Below are positions 1 to 7,028 of a DNA stretch of 11,865 nucleotides, in pieces (positions within the stretch are counted from its first letter, which is position 1; the number at the start of each line of letters is the position of its first letter). Under the pieces are notes generated by a model. That model did not search any database, was not told the origin of the DNA, and saw only the letters and a program-made list of their open reading frames with translations. The stretch is from Verrucomicrobiota bacterium (lineage in GTDB: Bacteria > Verrucomicrobiota > Verrucomicrobiia > Limisphaerales > UBA1096): assembly GCA_030747575.1 (NCBI GenBank), contig JASLKI010000101.1:1-11865 (forward strand), in the 5' to 3' direction. The position numbers and the translations under genes are program-made.

Positions 1-735
1 GACCATGCCGACCAATTTACGGCCTTCCATCTTGGTTTTCTGCCAAGCAACGTGGCCGTCGAGGTAATTCAGGTTTCCACCGGCCGGGTATTTGCCGGAA
101 TTATCCAAGTGAGCCGTCTTGTGCAACTTGGCCCATCCACCGCGTACCGTATCAAATCCATTGTTCAGTGATGAGGAACAGGTGGCATCGGCGGTGAGAA
201 CCCGGTCGGAAGGCGACGGCTTGACCGTCACACCCCTCACCTTGATCGGCCGGGTTGACATCGTGTAGTTGATGTTGGTCTCAACCACGCGCGCTGCCCA
301 CGGTATAGTCAGGGCATAGCCGATGACCCGGAAATGTATCTGTCCAGTAAACTGCCACAATTCTTTGTCGTTCTGTTCGAGGAACGACGGGCAATATAGA
401 ATGTTCCGCTGGAAGCCCTGCTTTTCCATGGCGGCGACGACGTTGATTCCGGCGTCCCACGGCCAATTACCAGTTCTTTGGTCAAACTTGTTTCGGTTGT
501 GCGGCAGTTTATTGTTATTTTCATCTGCGTACATTTGCCATGCAAGCGACATTTGCTTGAGGTTGTTGAGACAGCTGGTCCGCTTGGCGGACTCCTTCGC
601 CCGGGCCAGTGCAGGCAATAACAGGGCCGCAAGAATGGCGATAATTGCGATCACTACGAGTAGTTCTATTAAGGTAAACCCACAAAACTGTTTACGTTGA
701 TTAACAAAGTTATTTTTCATTTCAACAAAACACAT
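1..735 (-). CDS. Type II secretion/type IV pilus-like pseudopilin, C-terminus cut by the window edge
   Basis: The reading frame is open from 735 to the left edge, about 245 codons with no stop. The N-terminus carries a class III prepilin signal: a short basic leader (NQRKQFCG), cleavage expected after Gly, then FTLIELLVVIAIIAILAALL as the hydrophobic assembly helix with the conserved Glu at +5. Near the edge lies N-Y-L-D-G-H-V-A-W, the C-terminal motif of the large PVC pseudopilin-like families. The role is inferred as an envelope pseudopilin or surface protein processed by a PilD-type peptidase; these families are multicopy in PVC genomes, so a specific role in secretion is uncertain. Start choice: ATG at 735 has AGGTG seven bases upstream, whereas the in-frame ATG at 720 has no ribosome site at a workable distance, although it gives a shorter leader. 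It follows the propeller gene by 45 bp on the same strand. Confidence 0.85.
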   Translation of the reverse strand, partial: MCFVEMKNNFVNQRKQFCGFTLIELLVVIAIIAILAALLLPALARAKESAKRTSCLNNLKQMSLAWQMYADENNNKLPHNRNKFDQRTGNWPWDAGINVVAAMEKQGFQRNILYCPSFLEQNDKELWQFTGQIHFRVIGYALTIPWAARVVETNINYTMSTRPIKVRGVTVKPSPSDRVLTADATCSSSLNNGFDTVRGGWAKLHKTAHLDNSGKYPAGGNLNYLDGHVAWQKTKMEGRKLVGMV

Positions 736-780
736 CGGAGCACACCTAGTTTCTATTGCGCCCATGCTCTATTCAACTTT

Positions 781-1725
781 TTATTTCAGGCTCGGATCTG
801 AAAGCAGCCTGCCGTTCGTGGAGATGACGTGGATGCCGTGCGCGTTCGAGCTCGGATGGAACAGCTCCCAGACCACCTCCTTTTTGCGATTCACCTCAAA
901 CACCCTCACCTTGCCAGGGTTGCGTTGTGCGTAACTGCTGATCACCGTGTTGCCGTTGGGCAGTCGCTGGCCACCGCATGGGTCTGCAAAACGTCCTGCA
1001 ACGTGTGAGTTGTCCACGCGCCAGATGACTTTGCCATCACGATTAAACTCCACCGTCTTGTTGCCGTGCGTTAGATTGACAACCGTATTGCCATTGGGCA
1101 GACGGATTGCAGTAAATGGCCAATTCTCGGCAGCGCGGCCGCCGAGTTCGGCAAGGTCAGTTTTGATTTCGTTCACCACCGTGCCGTCTGGGCTGTATTC
1201 CTTCACCTTGAATGCCAGCAGATGCGGCACGAGGTAATTGCCGTTGGGCAGCTTGCGAGCCATCCTCGTCTGCATGTGGTCGTTGTCCGTCTCTGGCCTG
1301 AGCGGCACTTCGACGGCGACTTTACCGCCTTTTGTAATCTCAAGCAGGCGCGGCTTTGGCCCCCGCTCGACGACCAGCGTGTTGCCGTCGGCCAAGCGCC
1401 ACGCGGTGCCGAGTTCCTTGTTGGGCTTGGCCAGGGCGTATCGCCACACAACCTTCATGTCGCGCGTCATTTCCTTGGCGACATTCCGCGCTGAATAAAG
1501 AATGTTGCCACCAGGCAGAACAGAGCCATCGCGCGAATTCTCATTCACCTGCCAGACTACCTCGTTCTTTTCGTTGATGAGTTGGGTGAGCTTGCCGCAG
1601 ATCAAGATGCTGTGGCGGATGCCTTCGCTGCTCACCTGCTGAATAATCGGCTTGTTCTCTGCTAAGGCAAATGCGCTCATCGCAAACAGCGACACGCCGA
1701 GAATGGAATTACGAAGTGATTTCAT
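781..1725 (-). CDS. Exported beta-propeller protein with LPNGN repeats
   Basis: A protein of 314 residues. Residues 1-22 form a signal peptide (Lys/Arg n-region, hydrophobic core, cleavage near ALA/ENK), so the mature protein is expected outside the inner membrane. The rest is a repeat protein: the motif L-P/A-N/D/G-G-N recurs near residues 70, 111, 159, 209 and 255, about 41-50 residues apart. Each copy is followed by strands ending in a phrase like G-K-V-x-W. With the degenerate first unit (ICGKLTQLI) this suggests a six-bladed propeller of the PQQ-like/arylsulfotransferase-like type. No catalytic site was recognised, so function is unknown; surface binding or a scaffold role is possible. 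It lies 45 bp downstream of the Rieske gene, with a perfect 16-bp palindrome between them, and may be part of that operon. The start has a weak AGG ten bases upstream. Confidence 0.8.
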   Translation of the reverse strand: MKSLRNSILGVSLFAMSAFALAENKPIIQQVSSEGIRHSILICGKLTQLINEKNEVVWQVNENSRDGSVLPGGNILYSARNVAKEMTRDMKVVWRYALAKPNKELGTAWRLADGNTLVVERGPKPRLLEITKGGKVAVEVPLRPETDNDHMQTRMARKLPNGNYLVPHLLAFKVKEYSPDGTVVNEIKTDLAELGGRAAENWPFTAIRLPNGNTVVNLTHGNKTVEFNRDGKVIWRVDNSHVAGRFADPCGGQRLPNGNTVISSYAQRNPGKVRVFEVNRKKEVVWELFHPSSNAHGIHVISTNGRLLSDPSLK

Positions 1726-1750
1726 GCGCGGCGAACCTACCCCGCCACCC

Positions 1751-1766
1751 CCGCTTGGCCAAGCGG
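1751..1766. repeat. Perfect 16-bp palindrome around a TTGGCCAA core
   Basis: The 45-bp spacer between the Rieske gene and the propeller gene holds a perfect palindrome, CCGCTTGGCCAAGCGG. It starts five bases after the Rieske stop codon. It has no loop and no following T-run, so it is a poor intrinsic terminator. It is the longest palindromic extension among the ten TTGGCCAA copies. Confidence 0.75.
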
Positions 1767-1770
1767 CTAG

Positions 1771-2115
1771 TTATTCAGTCTGCAAATCGACAAGGTGGAT
1801 TTCGCCGTCGGTGATCTCGATATTCAGCGGGTGGAGGCTAGCTCCGGTGCACGGCCCCTCGATGCACAGGCCGGTTTTTGGGTGATACATCGCGCCGTGC
1901 GTTTGGCAGACGAACAGGTTGCCGTCGCTACTAAAAAACTCGCCGTCGCCGTAGTCTAGAGTCAGCGGCTGGTGGCGGCAGATGTTTTCGTAGGCAACGA
2001 TTTCGCCCCTGTAATTAGCCACAAAAGCGTCCACCCGGATGCCGTCGCGCTTGAATGAAAACCGCTTGGTCGTCCCCTCGAACAGATCGTCGAGCTTGAT
2101 GAGTTTTTTGCGCAT
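1771..2115 (-). CDS. Rieske-type [2Fe-2S] ferredoxin
   Basis: A protein of 114 residues, the usual size of a stand-alone Rieske ferredoxin or NirD-like protein. The cluster ligands are visible: C46-x-H48 in ENICRHQP and C70-x2-H73 in VCQTHG, with the expected spacing and the downstream Y-x-P-x-T-G turn. No signal peptide or membrane segment is seen, so it should be a soluble cytoplasmic electron carrier. Two extra cysteines (84 and 89) lie in the C-terminal loop and might form a disulfide. The ATG overlaps the larE stop by one base (TGATG), implying translational coupling and matched expression; AAGG just upstream, inside larE, can serve as ribosome site. Its partner is not visible. The overlap suggests it donates electrons to LarE or another step using LarE's product, but it could equally serve an oxygenase elsewhere. 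Confidence 0.9.
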   Translation of the reverse strand: MRKKLIKLDDLFEGTTKRFSFKRDGIRVDAFVANYRGEIVAYENICRHQPLTLDYGDGEFFSSDGNLFVCQTHGAMYHPKTGLCIEGPCTGASLHPLNIEITDGEIHLVDLQTE

Positions 2116-2942
2116 CAGCCCTTGGCCAAGGCGACGCCCTCGTTGAGGCTACCGCGCCGATAACCCCTTGTGTCGAGCGTGACGTCGGTGAAACCGGCCT
2201 TGCGAAATTGAGCAGCAACGTTGGCCATCATTCCCTCTCCAACGAATCGCTCCATCTCCGCTTGGCCAAGCTCAAGCTTGGCCAGCGCGCCACCGGATTG
2301 CTCATGATGACGCACGCGTACTTCACTAAAACCGGCGGCGCGCAACACGTCCTCAGCCTGCTCTATCATCGCCAGCTTCCCTGGCGTGACCGCCTGGCCG
2401 TACGGGATGCGCGAGCTGAGGCAGGGCATCTGCGGCTTGTCAGCGGTGGGGAGGCCAAGCGCGGCGGAGAGTGCGCGGATTTCCCCCTTAGCCAAGCCAG
2501 CCTCCTTCAGCGGGGCACGCACTTCAAAGAGTTTAGCAGCCTCGGCACCGGGCCTGTGATCGCCAATATCGCTGGCATTTTCTCCGTAAGCCAGCACCGC
2601 GAAGCCGCCATCGATCGCGATCGGCTCGAGCCGGGTGAATAGTTCATGCTTGCAATAGTAGCACCGATTGACCGGGTTCCCGGTGTAGTCGGCGTTGGCA
2701 AATTCCTGCGTGTGGATGATCCGCAGCGGGAAGCCGTGCGCCTCGGCAATCCCTCGCGCCTCCGCCAATTCGCGGCGCGGCAAGCTCGGCGAGTCGGCGA
2801 TTACCGCGAGCATACGTTCACCAAGCATCTCATGGGCGACGTGAGCCAACAGCACCGAATCCACCCCGCCGGAGTATGCCACCAAACAGGATTCGTACCC
2901 GCGCAGGATGTCGCGCAGTCGGTTGAGCTTCTCGTCAGCCAC
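2115..2942 (-). CDS. larE: LarE-type sulfur transferase for the nickel-pincer nucleotide cofactor
   Basis: A protein of 275 residues, normal length for LarE (PP-loop ATP pyrophosphatase family). The PP-loop SGGVDS is at 24-29. Other family blocks are NRCYYCK (92-98), YGENASD (119-125), DHRPG (128-132) and PCLSSRIPYG (173-182), with the C-terminal half R-V-R-x-H and T-L-D-x-x-G also present. LarE activates the pyridinium biscarboxylate dinucleotide precursor and inserts sulfur to build the cofactor of lactate racemase-type enzymes. C174 matches the sacrificial cysteine of Lactiplantibacillus LarE. C94 and C97 are additional and give the three-cysteine set known from LarE proteins that hold a [4Fe-4S] cluster and act catalytically. 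The start is GTG at 2942, since an in-frame TGA lies two codons upstream and the first internal ATG is at residue 40, past the PP-loop. larB, larC and larA are absent here. Confidence 0.9.
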   Translation of the reverse strand: MADEKLNRLRDILRGYESCLVAYSGGVDSVLLAHVAHEMLGERMLAVIADSPSLPRRELAEARGIAEAHGFPLRIIHTQEFANADYTGNPVNRCYYCKHELFTRLEPIAIDGGFAVLAYGENASDIGDHRPGAEAAKLFEVRAPLKEAGLAKGEIRALSAALGLPTADKPQMPCLSSRIPYGQAVTPGKLAMIEQAEDVLRAAGFSEVRVRHHEQSGGALAKLELGQAEMERFVGEGMMANVAAQFRKAGFTDVTLDTRGYRRGSLNEGVALAKG

Positions 2943-2945
2943 GGC

Positions 2946-3038
2946 TCAAGGCTGCCCCGGTCGCCCGACGATGTCCAGCGGCCAAGGTGGTAGATTCACA
3001 ACGACTGGAACTTCCAGCGGTGTCGGTTCAGGCATCAT
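2946..3038 (-). CDS. Possible 30-codon proline-rich small ORF ahead of larE
   Basis: The 97-bp spacer between the dehydrogenase gene and larE is almost filled by one ORF. It starts ATG-ATG three bases after the dehydrogenase stop and ends in TGA two codons before the larE GTG. The 30-residue product is proline- and valine-rich (begins MMPEPTPLEVPVVV, then a P-P-W-P segment), with no signal peptide. It is in the same frame as larE, separated only by TGA-GCC. It has no clear ribosome site, so translation would rely on coupling to the upstream gene. It may be a coupling leader that brings ribosomes to the weak larE start, a real small protein, or chance; nothing here distinguishes these. Confidence 0.3.
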   Translation of the reverse strand: MMPEPTPLEVPVVVNLPPWPLDIVGRPGQP

Positions 3039-3041
3039 GTT

Positions 3042-6000
3042 TTATTTCTGCTTGGGCACTTGCTGGGTCGTTTTCAGATAGGCGATGAGGTCGATAACCT
3101 CGGAATCCTTCAACGCGGCCAGCAGACCTTCAGGCATCATGGACGTTGGGATAGTTTCGCGCGACTGAATTTCCGACTTGGCCACGGTCACCGGCGGCAA
3201 GCCGACAACGCGCAACACCAGTTGCCGGGCGTTCTCGCTGGCCAACGTCCCGGCTAGGGTCTGACCGCCGCGCGTGGTGACGAGCAGCAGTTGGTAGCCC
3301 TCTGGAATTTCGCCGCTTGGGTTGAGGATGTTCTCAAGAATGTAGTCGAGATTCGCACGGTTCGAGCCGGTGATGTCTGGGCCAATCTCGCCGCCGTTGC
3401 CGTAGAGTTTATGGCAGACGGTGCAGGTGCGCTCGAAAATCGCGCGGCCGTTGTGGGCATTGCCCTTGGCTAAAGCATCGCCGGTGAGCAGTACGCGGTA
3501 CTTGGCAAACGCAGCCTCCTTGTCGGCAGAGAGCGATTCCACCGCACCCCACACATCGACGAAGCTTGGGCCGACGACGCGGCGCATTTGCCGAACGACG
3601 TACGCCGGAACATCACGGCGCGGCACCGCACCCGACTTGATCGCAGCCGTAAGTTTGTTGCCATACGACGGACGCGAGGCGAGCGTCTGGATCACCGCCG
3701 TCTTGGCTCCAGCATCGAGCTTGGCGTAGCGCTTGAGCAATGCGGGCGGGTAAGTTTTCCCATCGTAAGCCGCCATGGCGCGGATGGACTCCAGCCGCAG
3801 TGAATCATCGTCGAGCAACTCAACTAGCCGGCCTTTCAGAGCGTCATATTCCTGTGCTGCCAAGCCGCGCAATGCGTTGCGACGGGCGGCAACCCCGGCT
3901 TTTTTGTTGTCGAGTGTGGCGAGCATGGCGGTTGCCGCGCCGGTGTCGCCGAGGATTTGCGCGATCTGCGTAGCCAATGGTGTGCCGTATAGCTTGGCAT
4001 AGGTCGCGCCCCAACTCGGCGGCGCCTTCACGTCGCGCAGCCCCCTCAAGCCAGCGCTGAAACCGCGAAGCATATCAGCAACCTTATCTTTGCCCTGGAC
4101 TTGGCCAAGCGCGGCGGAAACAGCTTCCAACTGGCCGGCGTCTACGGCGCGACGCGCAATGTACTCTGTGACGAGCGGCAGCCGGCTGGCACGCGCCAAC
4201 TCCATCGCGCGGGCAGGATCCGCCGGCACCATCGGCTCGATGCCGTACCAGATCAGCTTGGGCAAATTGTGGTCGCCGGCATCCTCATCGTGCGCAACCA
4301 AGCCAGCAGCGATCGCCCAGCGATCGCCCAGCGACATGCGCTGCAGTGCCGAAGCGAGGTAAAGCCGCACTACCGGCGACGAATCGAGCTTGGCCATGGA
4401 AGCGAATTTACGGAGCGCTTCGATGGATGGATTATTGTCCTCACAGAGCAGCTGAATCGACCAAGCGCGAATGTGCGCGTCTTTGTCGTCAAGGTGTTTC
4501 AAAAGCTCGGATTTGCTCAAGCCACCCGTGACATGCAACGCCCAAAGAGCGCGCAAACGATGATCGGCGTTATTATTTTTGAGGAACATTTTTTCCAGGG
4601 CGCGATGGGTGCCTTTGGCCAATTTGCCTTTGATCGCCCTGCCCTGAAGAACAACGCGAGCGCGGCGGGCGTGCCAGGCGCTAGCGCTGGTTTGGTACTC
4701 GACTAGTTTGGTATCATTGAGCTTGGCCACATCGGCGTATCGGCCTGCCCAGTCCTTGGCCAAGCTCTCTTTCGGCGAGAGGCGAAAGATGCGGCCGGTG
4801 TCCTTTTGCAACACGGCCTTGCCGCAAATGTCGGCATCGTGCCAGTCGAGCACATACACGTCGCCACCCGGGCCAATCTCCATGCTGAAGCCAATCCACT
4901 GCGCATTATTGGCTTTCATGAAATCCTTGTGGTGTTTGCCAACGAAACCGGAGCCGCTTGGCACCAGTTCATCCGTCAACACGGCATGCTCATGGATATT
5001 GGCCATGAAGATTTTACCCTGGTACTCGTCGGGAAACGCGTCAGATAAATAAACCCGCGCCCCGCCGTGGGCCGAACGATGGCGGTGGTCGGCGATCGTG
5101 CGGATGTCGCTGTAAACATAAGGATTAAAGTGACGACCGCCTTGCCGATGGTAAACGCCGCCAGGAATGACGTGCCACAGATGCGGTATCACGCATGCGC
5201 TGATGAAGAACTGTCCCTTCGCGTCGTAGTCGATGCCCCACGGATTGCTGAAGCCGTGCGCGACCACCTCGAAGCGATCCTTCACCGGGTGATAACGCCA
5301 AACGCCGCCGTTGATCTGTGTACCTTCACCGTCGAACTCAACCTTTTTGGGGTACGCCTCTCCCGGTCTGTAAATACGGCCCTCTTCTTTTGGCTTGCCG
5401 ACAACCGATGGAGTGAACAAGCCCTGACAACCGTAGAGCCAGCCGTCCGGTCCCCAGTGCAAACTGTTGACCACCTCATGCCGGTCGCGAATGCCCCAGC
5501 CGGTCAGGCGCACCTCGATGTCATCGACGTCCGCCCGGTCGTCGCCGTTACGATCCGGAACGAACAGCAAGTTCGGCGGCGCGCCAAGCCACAGTCCTCC
5601 CAATCCAACCGCCACGGCCGACGGGAACGGGATGTCCTCGAGGAAGACCGTACGCTTGTCCGCCACACCGTCGCGATCGGTATCCTCCAAGATCAAAATT
5701 CGACTGTCGCCGAAAGCCGAAAAGCCTCGCCCACGGGATTCGTAGTCGCGGTTTTCAGCCACCCACATCCGGCCACGGTCATCCCAGCAAAACGCCATCG
5801 GCTGGGTGATCATCGGCTCGTTGGCCCAAGCATTGATCGCAAAGCCCGGCTCGATGGTCGAGTTTTTCACCGCCGCCTCAGGCGTGAGAAACTTGGCCTC
5901 GCGCCCCTCACGCTGTGCCAACCCCCAAAGTACGGCCGTGCCGCGCTGTCCGGTGTAACGCATCCAATGTTGCGTGAGATCTTTGTCGTTCAGTTTGCCA

Positions 6001-6836
6001 CCATAAACGTGAATCTGATGGCGAATGATTTCGGTTTTGCCTTTGCCAATTTTCCAGTCGCCAAGGCGGGCGCGAACCGGGCCGACACCGAGTTGGCCGT
6101 CAACGCGCCACGGTTGCGGGTAGCCGCCGTTCTTCGGGTGATCAAAAATTGCAACATGCCCCCAGTCATCGCGACCGGCTATCTCCATACCGACGTCGAG
6201 CCACATGGCGCGCTGGCCCTCTGCGGCGGCGTTGATATTCCGCGCGGCATTGACGGCCTCACCTTTCGTGCCAGGTTTCCACGGCATACGCAGGAACAGT
6301 CCACCGTAATCGTATTTGCCGATAGTGACATCGGTCTGCGCCTGGCCGCTCCATTCGAGGTCGAGGACATGGCGGTCCCCGTCGGAGCGCATGGCCCAAC
6401 GCTGCGTCTCGGTCAGCACCGCGTTGCCGTCGGCGTCGAGCAGGTCGTACACCGTCTCCCACTTCACCGACTCGCCCTTGGCCTCGAGTACGTTCATGGC
6501 TTTGCGCTTCCAGTAATTATCGGAGGGATGATGGAAATAGTCGCGGCCATTCACGCGGGTGAACCCCCAGTACAAGCCGGTTTGGTGCCTGTGATGGCCG
6601 GGGCTGTACTCAGTGAGCACGCCGTTGCCATCTGGCCCGACAATCGGGTGCAAGTATGGTCGATGATGAGTGCCGGCGTGCTGCGTGACCAACGGCTTGG
6701 TCAAGCCGTCACGGTGGATGGTGATCGTCCCGGTACCCTCGTCGAGCCTGGCCTCAAGCGAGGCAGCGGAGGTCGAGGTAGCCAAGCCAAGCGAGGCCAG
6801 CGAGGACAAAAAGAATTTTTCGAAAACAGGTTTCAT
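3042..6836 (-). CDS. Exported multidomain protein: DUF6807 (PmoA-like), PVC-type dehydrogenase propeller, HEAT-like repeats, CxxCH cytochrome c
   Basis: A protein of 1264 residues. Residues 1-24 are a signal peptide. Residues about 27-315 match the DUF6807/PmoA-like family, with the histidine-rich block S-P-G-H-H-R-H-Q near 79-85 and W/Y-rich strands. Residues about 318-690 are the PVC membrane-bound dehydrogenase domain, a glucose/sorbosone dehydrogenase-like propeller (F-A-x-E-P, M-W-V-A-E-N-R-D-Y, calcium-loop-like D-T-D-R-D-G-V-A-D). Residues about 700-1115 are alpha-helical HEAT-like repeats. Residues about 1125-1260 are a cytochrome c domain with CTVCH (C1138, C1141, H1142) and S-M-M-P-E-G near 1232-1237 as likely axial methionine. 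The role is inferred as periplasmic oxidation of a sugar or related alcohol, with electrons leaving through the C-terminal heme; the substrate is unknown. It is the first gene of a leftward block with the small ORF, larE and Rieske genes. No clear ribosome site precedes the ATG. Confidence 0.9.
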   Translation of the reverse strand: MKPVFEKFFLSSLASLGLATSTSAASLEARLDEGTGTITIHRDGLTKPLVTQHAGTHHRPYLHPIVGPDGNGVLTEYSPGHHRHQTGLYWGFTRVNGRDYFHHPSDNYWKRKAMNVLEAKGESVKWETVYDLLDADGNAVLTETQRWAMRSDGDRHVLDLEWSGQAQTDVTIGKYDYGGLFLRMPWKPGTKGEAVNAARNINAAAEGQRAMWLDVGMEIAGRDDWGHVAIFDHPKNGGYPQPWRVDGQLGVGPVRARLGDWKIGKGKTEIIRHQIHVYGGKLNDKDLTQHWMRYTGQRGTAVLWGLAQREGREAKFLTPEAAVKNSTIEPGFAINAWANEPMITQPMAFCWDDRGRMWVAENRDYESRGRGFSAFGDSRILILEDTDRDGVADKRTVFLEDIPFPSAVAVGLGGLWLGAPPNLLFVPDRNGDDRADVDDIEVRLTGWGIRDRHEVVNSLHWGPDGWLYGCQGLFTPSVVGKPKEEGRIYRPGEAYPKKVEFDGEGTQINGGVWRYHPVKDRFEVVAHGFSNPWGIDYDAKGQFFISACVIPHLWHVIPGGVYHRQGGRHFNPYVYSDIRTIADHRHRSAHGGARVYLSDAFPDEYQGKIFMANIHEHAVLTDELVPSGSGFVGKHHKDFMKANNAQWIGFSMEIGPGGDVYVLDWHDADICGKAVLQKDTGRIFRLSPKESLAKDWAGRYADVAKLNDTKLVEYQTSASAWHARRARVVLQGRAIKGKLAKGTHRALEKMFLKNNNADHRLRALWALHVTGGLSKSELLKHLDDKDAHIRAWSIQLLCEDNNPSIEALRKFASMAKLDSSPVVRLYLASALQRMSLGDRWAIAAGLVAHDEDAGDHNLPKLIWYGIEPMVPADPARAMELARASRLPLVTEYIARRAVDAGQLEAVSAALGQVQGKDKVADMLRGFSAGLRGLRDVKAPPSWGATYAKLYGTPLATQIAQILGDTGAATAMLATLDNKKAGVAARRNALRGLAAQEYDALKGRLVELLDDDSLRLESIRAMAAYDGKTYPPALLKRYAKLDAGAKTAVIQTLASRPSYGNKLTAAIKSGAVPRRDVPAYVVRQMRRVVGPSFVDVWGAVESLSADKEAAFAKYRVLLTGDALAKGNAHNGRAIFERTCTVCHKLYGNGGEIGPDITGSNRANLDYILENILNPSGEIPEGYQLLLVTTRGGQTLAGTLASENARQLVLRVVGLPPVTVAKSEIQSRETIPTSMMPEGLLAALKDSEVIDLIAYLKTTQQVPKQK

Positions 6837-7028
6837 TGTAAAAACAAGCCAAACGACGACCCGGTTCTGGGCAACTCGCGGGCGGCTCGGGCAACGCTAC
6901 TAGCAGCCCGAGAAATGGCAATTAAAATTGGCCAAAGTGCGGACGACTGAGACAGCCACCCCAACCAAGGTGGGGCGCGAAAAAGGTAGCCGTGCAGCCG
7001 TCCGGCCGTAACACTCCAGCCCGCTACT
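6837..7028. promoter_or_regulatory. Divergent intergenic region between the dehydrogenase and PPIase-fusion genes
   Basis: This 192-bp spacer must carry start signals for both flanking genes, which diverge from it. It holds an AT-rich patch (about 6913-6935), a TTGGCCAA copy (6928-6935), an inverted repeat (6886-6912) and a short repeat CCACC/GGTGG around 6956-6973. I could not assign convincing -35/-10 pairs on either strand. Neither flanking start has a good Shine-Dalgarno sequence. Confidence 0.5.
6886..6912. repeat. Inverted repeat, possible leader hairpin or operator
   Basis: The 7-bp arms CTCGGGC (6886-6892) and GCCCGAG (6906-6912) are perfect complements. Inside them GCT (6896-6898) and AGC (6902-6904) can also pair around ACT. 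It lies 50-76 bases upstream of the dehydrogenase start, so it could fold in that gene's 5' leader or serve as a regulator-binding site. No T-run follows on either strand, so it is not an obvious terminator. Confidence 0.4.

Noticed and set aside
1751..1766. Palindrome as an intrinsic terminator for the Rieske gene
   Set aside because: It has no loop and no T-run; it fits better as one of the iterated TTGGCCAA sites.
5067..6950. 627-codon rightward ORF antisense to the dehydrogenase gene
   Set aside because: It lies opposite a gene with strong domain evidence, shows no recognisable motif, and long antisense ORFs are expected from codon bias in GC-rich genes.
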